64,000 nucleotides of DNA from an uncultured Christensenellaceae bacterium (GTDB lineage Bacteria; Bacillota; Clostridia; Christensenellales; UBA3700): NCBI GenBank assembly GCA_944376205.1, contig CALWBV010000004.1, positions 70,341 through 134,340 of the forward strand. The letters run 5' to 3'. Numbering within the stretch: position 1 is the stretch's first letter; every line of letters begins with the position of its first letter. The translations under genes were made by a program, and so were the position numbers. A model generated the notes under the pieces. The model did no database searches and was not told where the DNA came from. It saw only the letters and a program-made list of their open reading frames with translations. Below are positions 19,158-29,981 of the stretch, piece after piece.

Positions 19158-20783
19158 ATGACGGGAAAATTTGAGAAAAAAAGTATTACAAAAGCCATAT
19201 GTGCAATAATTACACTGACGCTTACGATATTGTTGTGTTTTGCGGCTTGTGAAGAGCCCGGAACTGTCGACACTTTCGATACTTCTCTTTTGCCCGACTT
19301 TGCATACGAACTCAACGAGGATAAGAACGGCGTTAAGGATATTCCTTTTGACGAATATCTTCAATCGGTAGAAATTCCACAAGACGGCGCAATCGTATAC
19401 GCTTCCGACAAGGGAGCTGACGAGAATGCCGACGGAGTTGCCAACGCAAAGGCTATCAATGCAGCTATCGACGATTTGTCAAAGGCAGGCGGCGGCAGTT
19501 TTGTGATTGACGGAAAATACAAGACTTCTACGGTAGAACTCAAAAGCGGCGTATCGCTTTATATTCAACAAGACTGTGCGTTGATATCGTTGACTTATGA
19601 CGAAAACAAGAGCGCTTCGACAAAACTTTCCAATGGTCTTGTTACGGCGTACGGTGCAGAAAATATAGGTATTTACGGACCCGGAAGACTTATGGGCGAG
19701 GGCGAAACTTTCACGGAAGAACCTGTTGATTCAACGCCGCTCATGCCTCTTGAAAAATTCAATCTCAAAGAGCGTGTGCTTGCTTCGAGAGACAGAATAA
19801 GAATGGAAAAGGAAAATAGCGGCAGAGTAAATCTCCTTTATCTTTCCGACTGTTCGGGAGTGACTTTGACGGGCGTGGAATTTTATCATTCTGCTACCTG
19901 GACATGCAATATAAGAGATTGCGACAACGTAAACATTAAAGATTGCGTGATCAACAACAATATATACGTGGCAAACAGCGACGGCTTCGATATAGTAAGT
20001 TCGCAGGACGTAAATATATCGCATTGCTTTATCGCTACTGCCGACGACGGTATAGTCATCAAGGCAAATTCGGCAGAAGAGGTCAAAAACGTCACTGTGA
20101 AGGACTGCAAGATCATGTCGCTTGCCAACTGCTTTAAGATAGGCACGGAAACGTCAAAAGACGTCAGCAATATCACGGTGGACAATTGCGACTTTTTCAT
20201 GGCAGGCGGAATCGTGGGCGGTTGTTCGGGTATTGCGCTTGAGAGTGCGGACGGATCCAACGTAAGCAACGTGAAAATAAGCAATATACGCATGGACGGC
20301 GTAACTTCTCCCTTGCTTATCTGGCTTGGCAACAGACTTGACGAGAAAAACGGCAGCGACGGCAAAACCGTAGGCAGCATGAAGGATATCGAAATCAGCA
20401 ACGTCTATTGCGACAACGTCGAACTTCCCAGCGCTATTGTAGGTGTAAAAACGAGGACAGAGACTTATTACGTAAATAACGTGAAAATATCCGATTTCTA
20501 TGTAAAATACAGAGATACGGGCGAAAATCTCGACGTTGCGATTCCTACACTCGAGGCCAATATGAACGGCTATCCCGAAATCACACGTGTATCGCATCAA
20601 TACATATTCACTCACGAAACAAGCAAGTATTACGATTTGCCCGTGTACGGATTGTTTTTGAGATATACGGACGGATTGCAACTTACAAACTTCAAGGTCA
20701 TACCTAGAAGCTGTTCGACGTTGGATAAGTGGAATATTTCGGGAGATCTTGCGGTAGACAGCAAAAACATTACTGTCCGATAA
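19158..20783 (+). CDS. GH28-like (polygalacturonase-fold) lipoprotein
   Basis: The 541-residue protein has a lipoprotein signal (basic start, hydrophobic core, lipobox F-A-A-C at about residues 28-31), so it should be anchored on the outer face of the membrane. The remainder is a right-handed parallel beta-helix with pectinase-type repeats. GH28-like catalytic motifs are visible as NSDGFD (about 273-278) and ADDG (about 295-298), giving three acidic residues. The usual GHG histidine is replaced by a GGCSG segment and no RIK motif is evident, so the activity may differ or be lost. There is no ribosome binding site before the ATG (see promoter). The leucine-rich-repeat gene follows after 79 bases. 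Confidence 0.75.
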   Translation: MTGKFEKKSITKAICAIITLTLTILLCFAACEEPGTVDTFDTSLLPDFAYELNEDKNGVKDIPFDEYLQSVEIPQDGAIVYASDKGADENADGVANAKAINAAIDDLSKAGGGSFVIDGKYKTSTVELKSGVSLYIQQDCALISLTYDENKSASTKLSNGLVTAYGAENIGIYGPGRLMGEGETFTEEPVDSTPLMPLEKFNLKERVLASRDRIRMEKENSGRVNLLYLSDCSGVTLTGVEFYHSATWTCNIRDCDNVNIKDCVINNNIYVANSDGFDIVSSQDVNISHCFIATADDGIVIKANSAEEVKNVTVKDCKIMSLANCFKIGTETSKDVSNITVDNCDFFMAGGIVGGCSGIALESADGSNVSNVKISNIRMDGVTSPLLIWLGNRLDEKNGSDGKTVGSMKDIEISNVYCDNVELPSAIVGVKTRTETYYVNNVKISDFYVKYRDTGENLDVAIPTLEANMNGYPEITRVSHQYIFTHETSKYYDLPVYGLFLRYTDGLQLTNFKVIPRSCSTLDKWNISGDLAVDSKNITVR

Positions 20784-20862
20784 TACCCTAAACTCAAATA
20801 TAAAAAACTCTCGCAAATCTATGCAGGCAAAATTATAGAAGCAAAACTCAATTGAGGTAAAT

Positions 20863-22509
20863 ATGAACAAAACAAAACAGATTATAATTGTTGTCGCAGT
20901 CTTCGTAATCGGTCTTGCGTCACTCGGTACGGTTATCGGACTCATTGTCAATGCGGGACAGATGGGCGATTACAGCGACGGATTCAGTTACACGCTCAAC
21001 GGTTCGAGGGCTACAATCACCAATTATGACGGCGACGATACCGCTGTCGTTATTCCCGACAGAATAAGAGGCAACAGGGTAGTTGCGGTCGCCAACGGGG
21101 CGTTTGAAGGCAAGGCTGACAAAATCACGAGCATTGTTTTCAACAGCACATATTCCGATTTTGAATTGGGAGAGGGAGCTTTCGAAAAGCTTACGGCTTT
21201 GACAAAAGTCGTATTGCCCTCCGGTCTCAAGGAGATACCTGCCGAGTGCTTCACGGGTTGTACTGCGCTCAAAGAGGTTTATATTCCGTCAGGATTGACC
21301 TCGATAGGCGAAGAAGCATTCAACGGTTGTACTTCTCTCGTATTTTCATATAATTCGACAGACTACGGCGACGATGTGGAAGAAACCGTTTTCTACCTTC
21401 CCGAATCTCTGTTGGAAATCGGTGCAAGCGCTTTCAACGGTTGCAGTAAACTCGAAGGACTTTATATCAACAAAAGTCTTGAGAAAATCGACGAAAAGGC
21501 TTTTTACAACTGTACTCGACTCAGCAACGTTAAGGTGGCAGACGACAGCGAATTGACCACTATCGGCAGTGCGGCATTCTACGGTGCTATCATCAAATCG
21601 AGTGAAACGAGTCCTGTCAAGTTCCCCAATCTTATCACTATATCGGCAGAGGCTTTCTCCAATGTCAAATCCAATTTCACTTATTTCGAGATTCCTGCAA
21701 GCGTAACTTCGATAGGCGAAAATGCGTTTTTGAGTTGTACGTCTTTGAGTAAAGTTAAATTTGCAGACGATGCAAAAGACATTGCTTTCGGTGTAGGTTG
21801 TTTTGAAAACTGTTCTTCTTTGTCGACTATAACTTTGCCCGAGGCTACGACGGTTATTCCCGAAAAGATGTTCAAGGGTTGTTCGAGACTTCTTTACAAC
21901 TCCAACTTTACCATAGGTAAAAATGTAGAGACGATAGGCGACGGAGCGTTTGCCGTTTATGCCAACAGCACCTCTTATGCACGTAAGGATATAGTCGTAT
22001 CCGCCGAAAACGAAAACTTCAAGACAGTTGCGCTCGAGAATTTCTACAAGTCGGGCAATACCGCAACTCCTTATACACACGGTCTTCTTACCAATGCGGA
22101 CGGTACGCACGTAATAGCTTATTTCGGTGATTACGACGAACTTTCCGAAAATTCAATGGGCAAGACTTTCAGATTTACGGACAAAGACGGCAACAGTATC
22201 AAGACGATAAAGACAATCGGTTCTTACGCTTTTGCAGGCGTAGACTTCCAATATATGCTTCTCCCCGTATCTCTCTCGTCTTTGGGAAGCTATGTATTCT
22301 ATGAGAGTGACGTTGAGGTTGCCTATATCGCTTCTATAAATTGGGAGTGGCAGAGCGATACTTTTATCAAAGAGGATGAAGGCAGTCCTCAAGTGGCAGT
22401 CGGCGTAATCAAATCGGCGGCAAGCACTGAAGAAATCGACGCATTCAAGATACTTCTTTCCGATGCCGTGGCAGACGCCTTTACCGCAAATCAGGATTCG
22501 CTGTCCTGA
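20863..22509 (+). CDS. BspA-type leucine-rich repeat (LRR_5) surface protein
   Basis: The 548-residue protein has an N-terminal membrane segment (about residues 7-28) and then around twelve LRR_5 repeats with the cadence I-x-x-x-A-F-x-x-C-x-x-L-x-x-V-x-(L/I)-P. No cleavage site is obvious, so it may stay anchored by its N-terminus with repeats outside. Such proteins bind host or bacterial surface ligands in other organisms; the ligand here is unknown. TTGAGGTAAAT precedes the ATG. It probably shares a transcript with the GH28-like lipoprotein and is closed by a terminator 30 bases downstream. Confidence 0.85.
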   Translation: MNKTKQIIIVVAVFVIGLASLGTVIGLIVNAGQMGDYSDGFSYTLNGSRATITNYDGDDTAVVIPDRIRGNRVVAVANGAFEGKADKITSIVFNSTYSDFELGEGAFEKLTALTKVVLPSGLKEIPAECFTGCTALKEVYIPSGLTSIGEEAFNGCTSLVFSYNSTDYGDDVEETVFYLPESLLEIGASAFNGCSKLEGLYINKSLEKIDEKAFYNCTRLSNVKVADDSELTTIGSAAFYGAIIKSSETSPVKFPNLITISAEAFSNVKSNFTYFEIPASVTSIGENAFLSCTSLSKVKFADDAKDIAFGVGCFENCSSLSTITLPEATTVIPEKMFKGCSRLLYNSNFTIGKNVETIGDGAFAVYANSTSYARKDIVVSAENENFKTVALENFYKSGNTATPYTHGLLTNADGTHVIAYFGDYDELSENSMGKTFRFTDKDGNSIKTIKTIGSYAFAGVDFQYMLLPVSLSSLGSYVFYESDVEVAYIASINWEWQSDTFIKEDEGSPQVAVGVIKSAASTEEIDAFKILLSDAVADAFTANQDSLS

Positions 22510-22538
22510 TAATCGAAAAGGAAATATCATATAGACTT

Positions 22539-22570
22539 AAAAGGACGTGTAAAAGCGTCCTTTTTCTTTT
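22539..22570 (+). terminator. intrinsic terminator after the LRR gene
   Basis: GGACG (22543-22547) pairs with CGTCC (22556-22560), flanked by an A-run and a T-run that extend the stem, followed by TTTTTCTTTT. Confidence 0.85.
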
Positions 22571-22831
22571 GATATGAGAAGCAACGTCAGTATCGATATT
22601 CGGCTTTGATTTTTGAAGTCAGAGTTTCCAAAACAATATCAATAATCAAATAAAATTCCTAAAAGCGTTTATTGTCATATCGTAATAATACCGACACGGT
22701 AAAAGGACGCACATTCGCCTTAAAGGCGAGTTTTATAAACAAAGTTCTACTCATGACAGAGTGTAGTATATTGCGTCGATGGCGTGTATTTGACATAATG
22801 ATTTAGCTAGCTGTAATGACAAGGAGAAAAA
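22571..22831. other. intergenic region with weak hairpin and possible promoter
   Basis: A small hairpin TCGCCT-TAA-AGGCGA followed by GTTTT lies at 22715-22734 and may be a second, weak terminator. TTGACA at 22790-22795 with TGTAAT at 22812-22817 is a possible promoter for the XRE gene. Nothing else is recognised. Confidence 0.4.
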
Positions 22832-23953
22832 ATGGACGTTAAAAAAGTTGCCGATGCAATTTCTAATTTGCGCAAACAAAAAGGCTTGACTCAAAAACAA
22901 CTTGCACAACAATTCCGTATATCGGATAAATCCGTATCCAAGCGGGAAAGGGCAGAGACTATGCCGGATATATCTCTTTTACCCGAAATAGCAGCGTTTT
23001 TCGGTATAAGCGTGGACGAGTTGCTCGAAGGTAAAGCGTCGACTGCTTTTGATAAAAACGAAACAGCGCCTATCGAGGAGAAAAAGCAGATAACAATATC
23101 GGATACAAAAAAGTTAAAACGTAAATATACAATTGTATGTGTGATAGCAGACTTAATAATGGCGCTGGTATTTATTGCGCTTATCATAGCAGGAATTTTT
23201 ACGGACAACGGCTGGAAAGACGTAATATTCTCTTTTTGCCTTATTATATGGTTTTGTGCGATTTGCATAAATCAATATAAGTTTTTCACTAAAATCAATG
23301 AGTGTGACGGGTTAGAAATACAAGTATTCAAGCGCACATATTCTGTTGCTATGATTATACACTGCATAGCAGCGGCAGTATTGTTTGTATTTTTCAGCGG
23401 TTTGTTTAACGACTCTGACTCCTTGCTGGGCGCAAGTGCAGTATCGATAGCAATGATTATAATTTGCATAATGTTTGTTTTGAGAAAAAGTAAGTTTGTC
23501 AAGTCGGCGGTGCGTTATAAGGCGGGTGCACTCCTATATGCCGTTATTGCGGCTAGCATTTGCGTTACCGCACAATTCTCGGTATTGACTATCAATGATC
23601 CGTCGGCGGAGATAGAAATTACTCTTTTGCGTGCATTGACAGACGTTGCGGGGCTAAAAGGAATAATACCGTTTTTCGTGCTGATTATAGGTGCAACGGC
23701 TTATACAACCGTTGCGGTATGCAAGAATCTTCCTTCATGGTCGGTCATTGCGCCTTGGACGGCTGTCGGGGCATGCGCAGTAATCGTGTGTACAATTGCA
23801 CAGGACGCTTTTGTGGAAATATATAGTGAATTTACAGCGGGGATTATATCTTATCATACCGCATCTTTTCTCATATATTCAGGTATAGTTTTTTTGTGCA
23901 GGGGCATTGATATTGAATGTTTTGTCAAAAAAATTCGTAGCTATTCCGAATAA
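22832..23953 (+). CDS. XRE-family regulator with membrane-spanning C-terminal domain
   Basis: The 373-residue protein has an N-terminal Xre/Cro helix-turn-helix (about residues 5-65) followed, after an acidic/Lys linker, by five or six hydrophobic segments between about 100 and 360. The fold matches membrane-bound transcription factors common in Firmicutes. The usual S-V-S-K-W-E-R-G block reads SVSKRERAE, replacing a nearly invariant Trp with Arg. AAGGAG precedes the ATG. It stands alone, convergent with the acyltransferase/serS/leuS genes. Target genes are unknown; autoregulation is common in the family. Confidence 0.82.
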   Translation: MDVKKVADAISNLRKQKGLTQKQLAQQFRISDKSVSKRERAETMPDISLLPEIAAFFGISVDELLEGKASTAFDKNETAPIEEKKQITISDTKKLKRKYTIVCVIADLIMALVFIALIIAGIFTDNGWKDVIFSFCLIIWFCAICINQYKFFTKINECDGLEIQVFKRTYSVAMIIHCIAAAVLFVFFSGLFNDSDSLLGASAVSIAMIIICIMFVLRKSKFVKSAVRYKAGALLYAVIAASICVTAQFSVLTINDPSAEIEITLLRALTDVAGLKGIIPFFVLIIGATAYTTVAVCKNLPSWSVIAPWTAVGACAVIVCTIAQDAFVEIYSEFTAGIISYHTASFLIYSGIVFLCRGIDIECFVKKIRSYSE

Positions 23954-24352
23954 ATCATCTGATTAAATCAATTCTAAAGATAAAAAGTTTTTGTTGCTAT
24001 TCTTATAATTAAATATCTAATAATAAATACTTAAGATATTATTATTCTTTTATTAAGATATGCAAATGCGTGTCAGGACGTCTGCAAGGGGCTTTCCTTG
24101 CAAAAATCTTTTGCTTATGTAAAACTAATCGTCTCTTGCAAAATATTGTTTATTTTGGTAATTTGGCGGCAAATTGCAAAGTCGGCGAATTTTATTTGAT
24201 AGCATAGGCTTTACAGACGATAATAATCAAAATTCTCAACGCTTTGTTGTATCTTTACGTCATATGACGGTTAATACACTCCTTATCAAATAATATTTAT
24301 CCGCTTTTATGCGTGTATTTTGAGAGCGCTTTGATGTATATAATACGTTTGT
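23954..24352. other. AT-rich intergenic region
   Basis: No coding frame with gene character is seen. A hairpin TGCAAGG/CCTTGCA (24083-24102) followed by AAAAATCTTTT may be a weak terminator for the XRE gene. The rest is AT-rich and unassigned. Confidence 0.4.
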
Positions 24353-24380
24353 TGACTCAAAGAGGATAAGTACATATAAT
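24352..24380 (+). promoter_or_regulatory. near-consensus promoter with no protein-coding gene downstream
   Basis: TTGACT (24352-24357), 17-base spacer and TATAAT (24375-24380). The predicted start of transcription, near 24387, leads directly into the palindrome at 24403 and then a terminator. Confidence 0.65.
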
Positions 24381-24402
24381 ATATTAATTATTTTATATAT
24401 AA

Positions 24403-24443
24403 TAATTTATACAATTTACCCAAGACTTAAATTGTATAAATTA
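24403..24443 (+). repeat. 41-bp dispersed palindrome, copy 1
   Basis: Perfect arms TAATTTATACAATTTA (24403-24418) and TAAATTGTATAAATTA (24428-24443) flank the loop CCCAAGACT. The loop differs at three positions from the CATAAGGCT of the other copies. The element is also enclosed by TGACTCAAA (24353-24361) and its inverted copy TTTGAGTCA (24471-24479). Confidence 0.85.
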
Positions 24444-24474
24444 AGCCCTTGCGCATGTGCACAGGGGCTTTTTG
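24443..24474 (+). terminator. intrinsic terminator abutting palindrome copy 1
   Basis: AAGCCC (24443-24448) pairs with GGGCTT (24465-24470), with inner TGC/GCA pairs, and the T-tract runs to 24473. The polarity is plus. Confidence 0.8.
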
Positions 24475-24556
24475 AGTCATGTCGTTGGTTGAAATCTTGT
24501 ATAAGTCGTCTTGTGCTGTTTACGCATCGAAGCTAAATGTCGATGTCGGGCAATCG

Positions 24557-25420
24557 TTATATCACCACAAAGTCGCCGGGAGTGATAAATATAAAGCTTA
24601 TCAAAGCGAGTATCACCACTACTGCTACCTGATGGAAAGCGTAAACCCAAATTGCGACTCTTCCCCAGAAGTTGAAAGGTTTATACCAATCGTATTTACC
24701 GAGCCAGGGCAAAAGGGATTTTTTCTTGGGGTAGAGAATAACGCCTAGTGCCGCACCGATGAGCATATAGCCCGTGGTAGGGAATATAGGGTAATAGTCG
24801 GACGATTGGAAACTCGAAGGATTCGCCAACATAAATTCGCCTATAAAGTACTTGGAGTTGTCAGTTGCAAATGCTTGTGCGTTGTCGGCGTAGACGGACA
24901 TAAAGGCTTCGTTCATGGTAATTATCATTACGCCTATAAAGAGACATAGGCCTGCGGTAATCATTTTGTTGTGACAGCATACGGTATCTATAAGCCACCA
25001 GAAAAGTATGGAAAAGGCAAACATATGCAGTATGCCGAACTTAATTACGGTGTCCATATAGAATGTAACTATCGTGATTATGCATGCGATTATAGTTGCC
25101 TGAATGCCTCGTTTCAAATTGCTTCTCGAGAACGAACAGGATATGCCGCACAAGAGTGCAAAAATCCATACGACGATACGTTGTACGGTAAAGCGTAATT
25201 GAGAATTGTTAAAATAGTTTTGAGCAAGCTCGACGAGTGTAATGATATTTTCTTTGCCCGTTGCAATCCACGCTTCGTTGAACAAGCCGCCTATATCGAA
25301 CATGGTATGGTCGAATATCATGAGCAGCACGCAAATACCGCGCAAAAAATCGAGTTCCCAGATTCTTTGCTTTTGCGGCTTTTGTATAGCTGTCGGATCG
25401 AAGGCGGTTTGTTCTGTCAT
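24557..25420 (-). CDS. DUF1624/HGSNAT-like integral membrane acyltransferase
   Basis: The 287-residue protein begins with the diagnostic block R-I-W-E-L-D-F-L-R-G and has DHTMFD at about residues 41-46; the His there corresponds to the catalytic region of heparan-alpha-glucosaminide N-acetyltransferase (family knowledge). Seven or so hydrophobic helices follow, so it is an integral membrane protein that probably acetylates a sugar acceptor; the acceptor is not indicated. It starts 24 bases after the serS stop, with no clear ribosome binding site, suggesting coupling to serS translation. It is the last gene of the leuS-serS operon. Confidence 0.82.
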   Translation of the reverse strand: MTEQTAFDPTAIQKPQKQRIWELDFLRGICVLLMIFDHTMFDIGGLFNEAWIATGKENIITLVELAQNYFNNSQLRFTVQRIVVWIFALLCGISCSFSRSNLKRGIQATIIACIITIVTFYMDTVIKFGILHMFAFSILFWWLIDTVCCHNKMITAGLCLFIGVMIITMNEAFMSVYADNAQAFATDNSKYFIGEFMLANPSSFQSSDYYPIFPTTGYMLIGAALGVILYPKKKSLLPWLGKYDWYKPFNFWGRVAIWVYAFHQVAVVVILALISFIFITPGDFVVI

Positions 25421-25444
25421 ATCGTCTAAAGTGAATGCGGTTGA

Positions 25445-26737
<1,293 letters not shown>

Positions 26738-26745
26738 TTATTTTT

Positions 26746-29184
26746 TTATTTGCAAACGATGTTTACGAGACGTTTGGGAATAACGATGACCTTTACTATC
26801 TGCAAACCGTTTACTGCGCTTGCGACAGCTTCGTTTTCGAGAGCGATTTTTTCGATAGTTTTGTTATCTGCGTCGCTGGGAACGATTATCTTTGCTTTCA
26901 TACGGCTGTTGATTTGAACAGCAAGTTCGTATTCGTCTTTTACGAGTGCTTTTTCGTCGCATACGGGGAAGCTCATATTGAATACGGAATATTCTCCTCC
27001 TATTCTCTCATTGAGTTCTTCTGCGATATGAGGTACAAAAGGCGCAAGCAAAAGGATAAGGTCTTTTATGCAGTCTCTGAAGAATGCGGTATTCTTGTTT
27101 TCGCCCTTTGCATTGTCGTATTTATAGAGGTCGTTGACATACTCCATGATACGTGCGATAGCGGTATTGAAAGAGAATACTTTAGTATCTTCGCTGACTT
27201 TCTTGATGGTGTAGTTTCTCGTATAGTTGAGCGCTTTTTCGTCGCTTTCGATTTTGCCTTCTTTTACGCCTGAGGCGATAGACTTATCGACGATTCTTTC
27301 CACTCTTTCGAGGAATTTTGTTATAGAGTCCATACCGCTTGCGCTCCAGGGACCGCCTTCGATATAGCTGAAACCGAACATGAGATAGAGTCTGAAAGCG
27401 TCCGAGCCGTATTTCGAAACGTAGTCGTCGGGGGAGATTACGTTGCCTCTGCTTTTTGACATCTTGAATCCGTCGGGACCGAGGATAGTGCCTTGGTGTA
27501 CGAGAGATTTGAAAGGTTCGTCGAATTTAAGATAGCCCATATCTCTCAACGCTTTGGTGAAGAAACGTGCGTAGAGCAAGTGCATGCAAGCGTGTTCCGC
27601 ACCGCCCACGTATTTGTCGACGGGGAGCATCTTGTTGATGATTTCGGGATCGAACGCCATCTTGTCGTTGTGTGCGTCGGGGTATCTGAGATAATACCAG
27701 CTTGAGCATACGAACGTATCCATAGTGTCGGGGTCACGTCTTGCAGGGCGGCCGCACTTGGGACATGTGGTGTTCATAAATTCTTCGCAGCTTGCGAGAG
27801 GGGACTTGCCGTCGGGCTTGAATTGTACGTTGTAAGGAAGTTTGACGGGCAGATCCTTTTCGGGTACGGGAACTTCGCCGCACTTATCGCAGTAAACGAT
27901 AGGGATAGGTGCGCCCCAGTATCTCTGACGGGAGATAAGCCAGTCGCGGAGTCTGTAATTTGTCTTGAGTTCGCCTTGTTTTTTACTCTCTAACCATTTG
28001 ACGATGGCGACCTTGCCTTCTTCGGAAGTCATGCCGTCGAATTGAGAATTCGTATTGCATATAATGCCGTAGTCGCAGTAAGGGAGATCGTCGTTCTGAC
28101 CGTCTTTAGCTTTGATTACGCGTTTGATCTGGAGATTGAATTTTTTAGCGAAATCGTAGTCTCTTTCGTCGTGAGCCGCAACGCCCATGACTGCACCTGT
28201 GCCGTAGGAATAAAGTACGTAATCGCCTATCCACACAGGGACTCTGTCGCCGTTGACGGGATTTATGCAATAAGCGCCCGTAAATACGCCCGTTTTTTCT
28301 CTCGTAGTTGAGAGACGTTCGATTTCGGTAGCCTTTGCGCATTGAAGTTTATAGTCTTCGACAGCCTGACGTTGTTCGGGAGTGGTAATTTTGTCGACGA
28401 GAGGATGTTCGGGAGCGAGTATTACGTAGGATACGCCGAATACCGTATCCGCACGGGTGGTAAATACTCTGAAAGTATCTCCGCTTTCGCACTTGAATTC
28501 TATTTCGCCGCCTGAAGATTTGCCAATCCAGTTACGCTGCATAGCCTTTGTCTTTTCGGGCCAGTCGAGAGTGTCGAGACCTTGAAGAAGTTCTTCTGCG
28601 TACTTTGTGATTTTGAAAAACCACTGTGTAAGATTCTTTCTCAAAACGGTAGTTCCGCATCTTTCGCACGCACCGTCGACGACCTGTTCGTTGGCAAGTA
28701 CGGTATTGCAGGAAGGACACCAATTGACGGGAGCTTCCTTTCTGTATGCGAGTCCGTTGTGGTAGAGTTGGAGGAATATCCACTGCGTCCACTTATAGTA
28801 GTCGGGCATACATGTCTTTATCTCGTAATCCCAGTCAAACGAAGCGCCCATGGCTTTGAGCTGTTTTTCCATGGTTTCGATATTTTTAAGAGTGCTGTCC
28901 TGGGGGTGAATACCCGATTTGATAGCGTAATTTTCAGCGGGCAGACCGAATGCGTCGAAGCCCATAGGCTGAAATACCTCTTTACCGTTCATTCTCATAA
29001 AACGTGCATAGCTGTCGGTAGGTCCGTAGTTGTACCAGTGACCGGCGTGAAGTTTTGCACCCGAGGGATATGAAAACATTTCAAGAACGTAGTATTTGTC
29101 TTTGATACGTGATTTATCAAAGGAGTAGAGCTTTGTATCGTTCCACTTTTTTTGCCACTTTTTTTCGATTTCGATAAAATCCAT
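26746..29184 (-). CDS. leuS: leucine--tRNA ligase
   Basis: The 812-residue class I synthetase charges tRNA-Leu. The HIGH-like motif is HAGH near residues 41-44, and the KMSKS loop is seen as FKMSKSRGN around residue 576. Between them are the Zn-ribbon cysteines (CPSC...CERC near 156-176), a CP1 editing domain with the TTRADTVFG threonine-rich block, and a second CxxC pair. Length is normal for bacteria. GGAG precedes the ATG, and a TTGACA/TATTAT promoter lies upstream with a leader of only about 35 bases. It is the first gene of a leuS-serS-acyltransferase operon. Confidence 0.97.
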   Translation of the reverse strand: MDFIEIEKKWQKKWNDTKLYSFDKSRIKDKYYVLEMFSYPSGAKLHAGHWYNYGPTDSYARFMRMNGKEVFQPMGFDAFGLPAENYAIKSGIHPQDSTLKNIETMEKQLKAMGASFDWDYEIKTCMPDYYKWTQWIFLQLYHNGLAYRKEAPVNWCPSCNTVLANEQVVDGACERCGTTVLRKNLTQWFFKITKYAEELLQGLDTLDWPEKTKAMQRNWIGKSSGGEIEFKCESGDTFRVFTTRADTVFGVSYVILAPEHPLVDKITTPEQRQAVEDYKLQCAKATEIERLSTTREKTGVFTGAYCINPVNGDRVPVWIGDYVLYSYGTGAVMGVAAHDERDYDFAKKFNLQIKRVIKAKDGQNDDLPYCDYGIICNTNSQFDGMTSEEGKVAIVKWLESKKQGELKTNYRLRDWLISRQRYWGAPIPIVYCDKCGEVPVPEKDLPVKLPYNVQFKPDGKSPLASCEEFMNTTCPKCGRPARRDPDTMDTFVCSSWYYLRYPDAHNDKMAFDPEIINKMLPVDKYVGGAEHACMHLLYARFFTKALRDMGYLKFDEPFKSLVHQGTILGPDGFKMSKSRGNVISPDDYVSKYGSDAFRLYLMFGFSYIEGGPWSASGMDSITKFLERVERIVDKSIASGVKEGKIESDEKALNYTRNYTIKKVSEDTKVFSFNTAIARIMEYVNDLYKYDNAKGENKNTAFFRDCIKDLILLLAPFVPHIAEELNERIGGEYSVFNMSFPVCDEKALVKDEYELAVQINSRMKAKIIVPSDADNKTIEKIALENEAVASAVNGLQIVKVIVIPKRLVNIVCK

Positions 29185-29223
29185 AAATACTCCGAGAAAA
29201 ATTATAATAAAATTTATACATAT

Positions 29224-29252
29224 ATAATATATCTATGACGTTTTTTTGTCAA
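29224..29252 (-). promoter_or_regulatory. promoter of the leuS operon
   Basis: On the minus strand TTGACA (29252-29247), 17-base spacer and TATTAT (29229-29224). The leader to leuS is too short for a T-box. Confidence 0.7.
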
Positions 29253-29460
29253 TCATAAAAAAGACTTTGCGATTTTATTTGCTCAAAATAGACGGCAAGG
29301 CAGGTTATTGTTGGTAAAAAAAATTGCCAAAATGCAATTATTATGCGATAATATAAATGTTTAAGACACGTACGCAATGTCGCCGATACGGTATGCGGAG
29401 GCTTGTGCAAGGCAGAATAATAAATCATTTTTGCACGTACGAATGTCTGAAGGAGTATAT

Positions 29461-29859
29461 ATGAAATTCAAGTTTGCGCACAACAATCTCAACGTGATCG
29501 ACATTGATAAGTCGGCAGCTTTTTACAACAAGGCTTTGGGTCTTGTGTCCGAGGAAAGAATAGAGGGCGACGGCTATATCATCATGTTTATGGGAGACGG
29601 AATGAGCGCTCACAAACTCGAACTCACTTATCTTAAGGATAAAGAGGGCGCATACGATCTCGGCGACAACGAGATACACCTTGCTTTTACGGTAGACGAT
29701 ATTGCAGCTTCTTACGCTTTGCATAAAGAGATGGACTGCGTTTGCTACGTAAACAAAGATATGGGTATTTATTTTATCGTTGACCCCGACGGCTATTGGC
29801 TGGAGATATTGCCTGCCGACGTAAAAGACAGAGAATATATCAAGAATCTTGCCGATTGA
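29461..29859 (+). CDS. VOC/glyoxalase-fold protein (lactoylglutathione lyase-like)
   Basis: This 132-residue protein has two beta-alpha-beta-beta-beta repeats of the vicinal-oxygen-chelate fold: H-N-N-L-N-V-I-D near the start, a central KLELTY strand, H-L-A-F-T-V-D-D, and D-P-D-G-Y-W-L-E-I near the C-terminus. Candidate metal ligands are His5, Glu in KLELTY, His in HLAF and the C-terminal Glu. I start it at 29461 because GAAGGAG lies immediately upstream; a longer frame exists but has no binding site. Glyoxalase I activity is plausible and would fit a genome with methylglyoxal synthase at 38.2 kb, but substrate is not provable here. Confidence 0.85.
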   Translation: MKFKFAHNNLNVIDIDKSAAFYNKALGLVSEERIEGDGYIIMFMGDGMSAHKLELTYLKDKEGAYDLGDNEIHLAFTVDDIAASYALHKEMDCVCYVNKDMGIYFIVDPDGYWLEILPADVKDREYIKNLAD

Positions 29860-29981
29860 CGTATTTGCGATAAGGAGGAAAATCGGCTGCGCCGCATTGC
29901 GGCAGGGGCTTAAGTTGAAAGAGTTTTTAAGATGTATTCTTTTGCGTGGGTCCCGATAAAACATAAAAAGGAGAAACATAT

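Larger units (their letters stand above)
24387..24474 (+). ncRNA. candidate small RNA (palindrome plus terminator)
   Basis: A transcript from the promoter at 24352-24380 would be about 85-90 nt. It would hold a 16-bp stem with a 9-nt loop (24403-24443) and then a terminator hairpin ending in TTTTT near 24473. No start codon with a ribosome binding site lies inside. The same palindrome recurs at 36950 and 42067. This is an inference from sequence; a mobile-element remnant is the main alternative. Confidence 0.45.

Noticed and set aside
24479..24748. Short plus-strand frame opposite the acyltransferase
   Set aside because: It overlaps a well-supported gene in antisense, and its ATG lies directly after a terminator with no binding site.
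29185..29376. T-box leader upstream of leuS
   Set aside because: The promoter at 29224-29252 leaves only about 35 bases of leader, and no T-box sequence or antiterminator pairing is visible.
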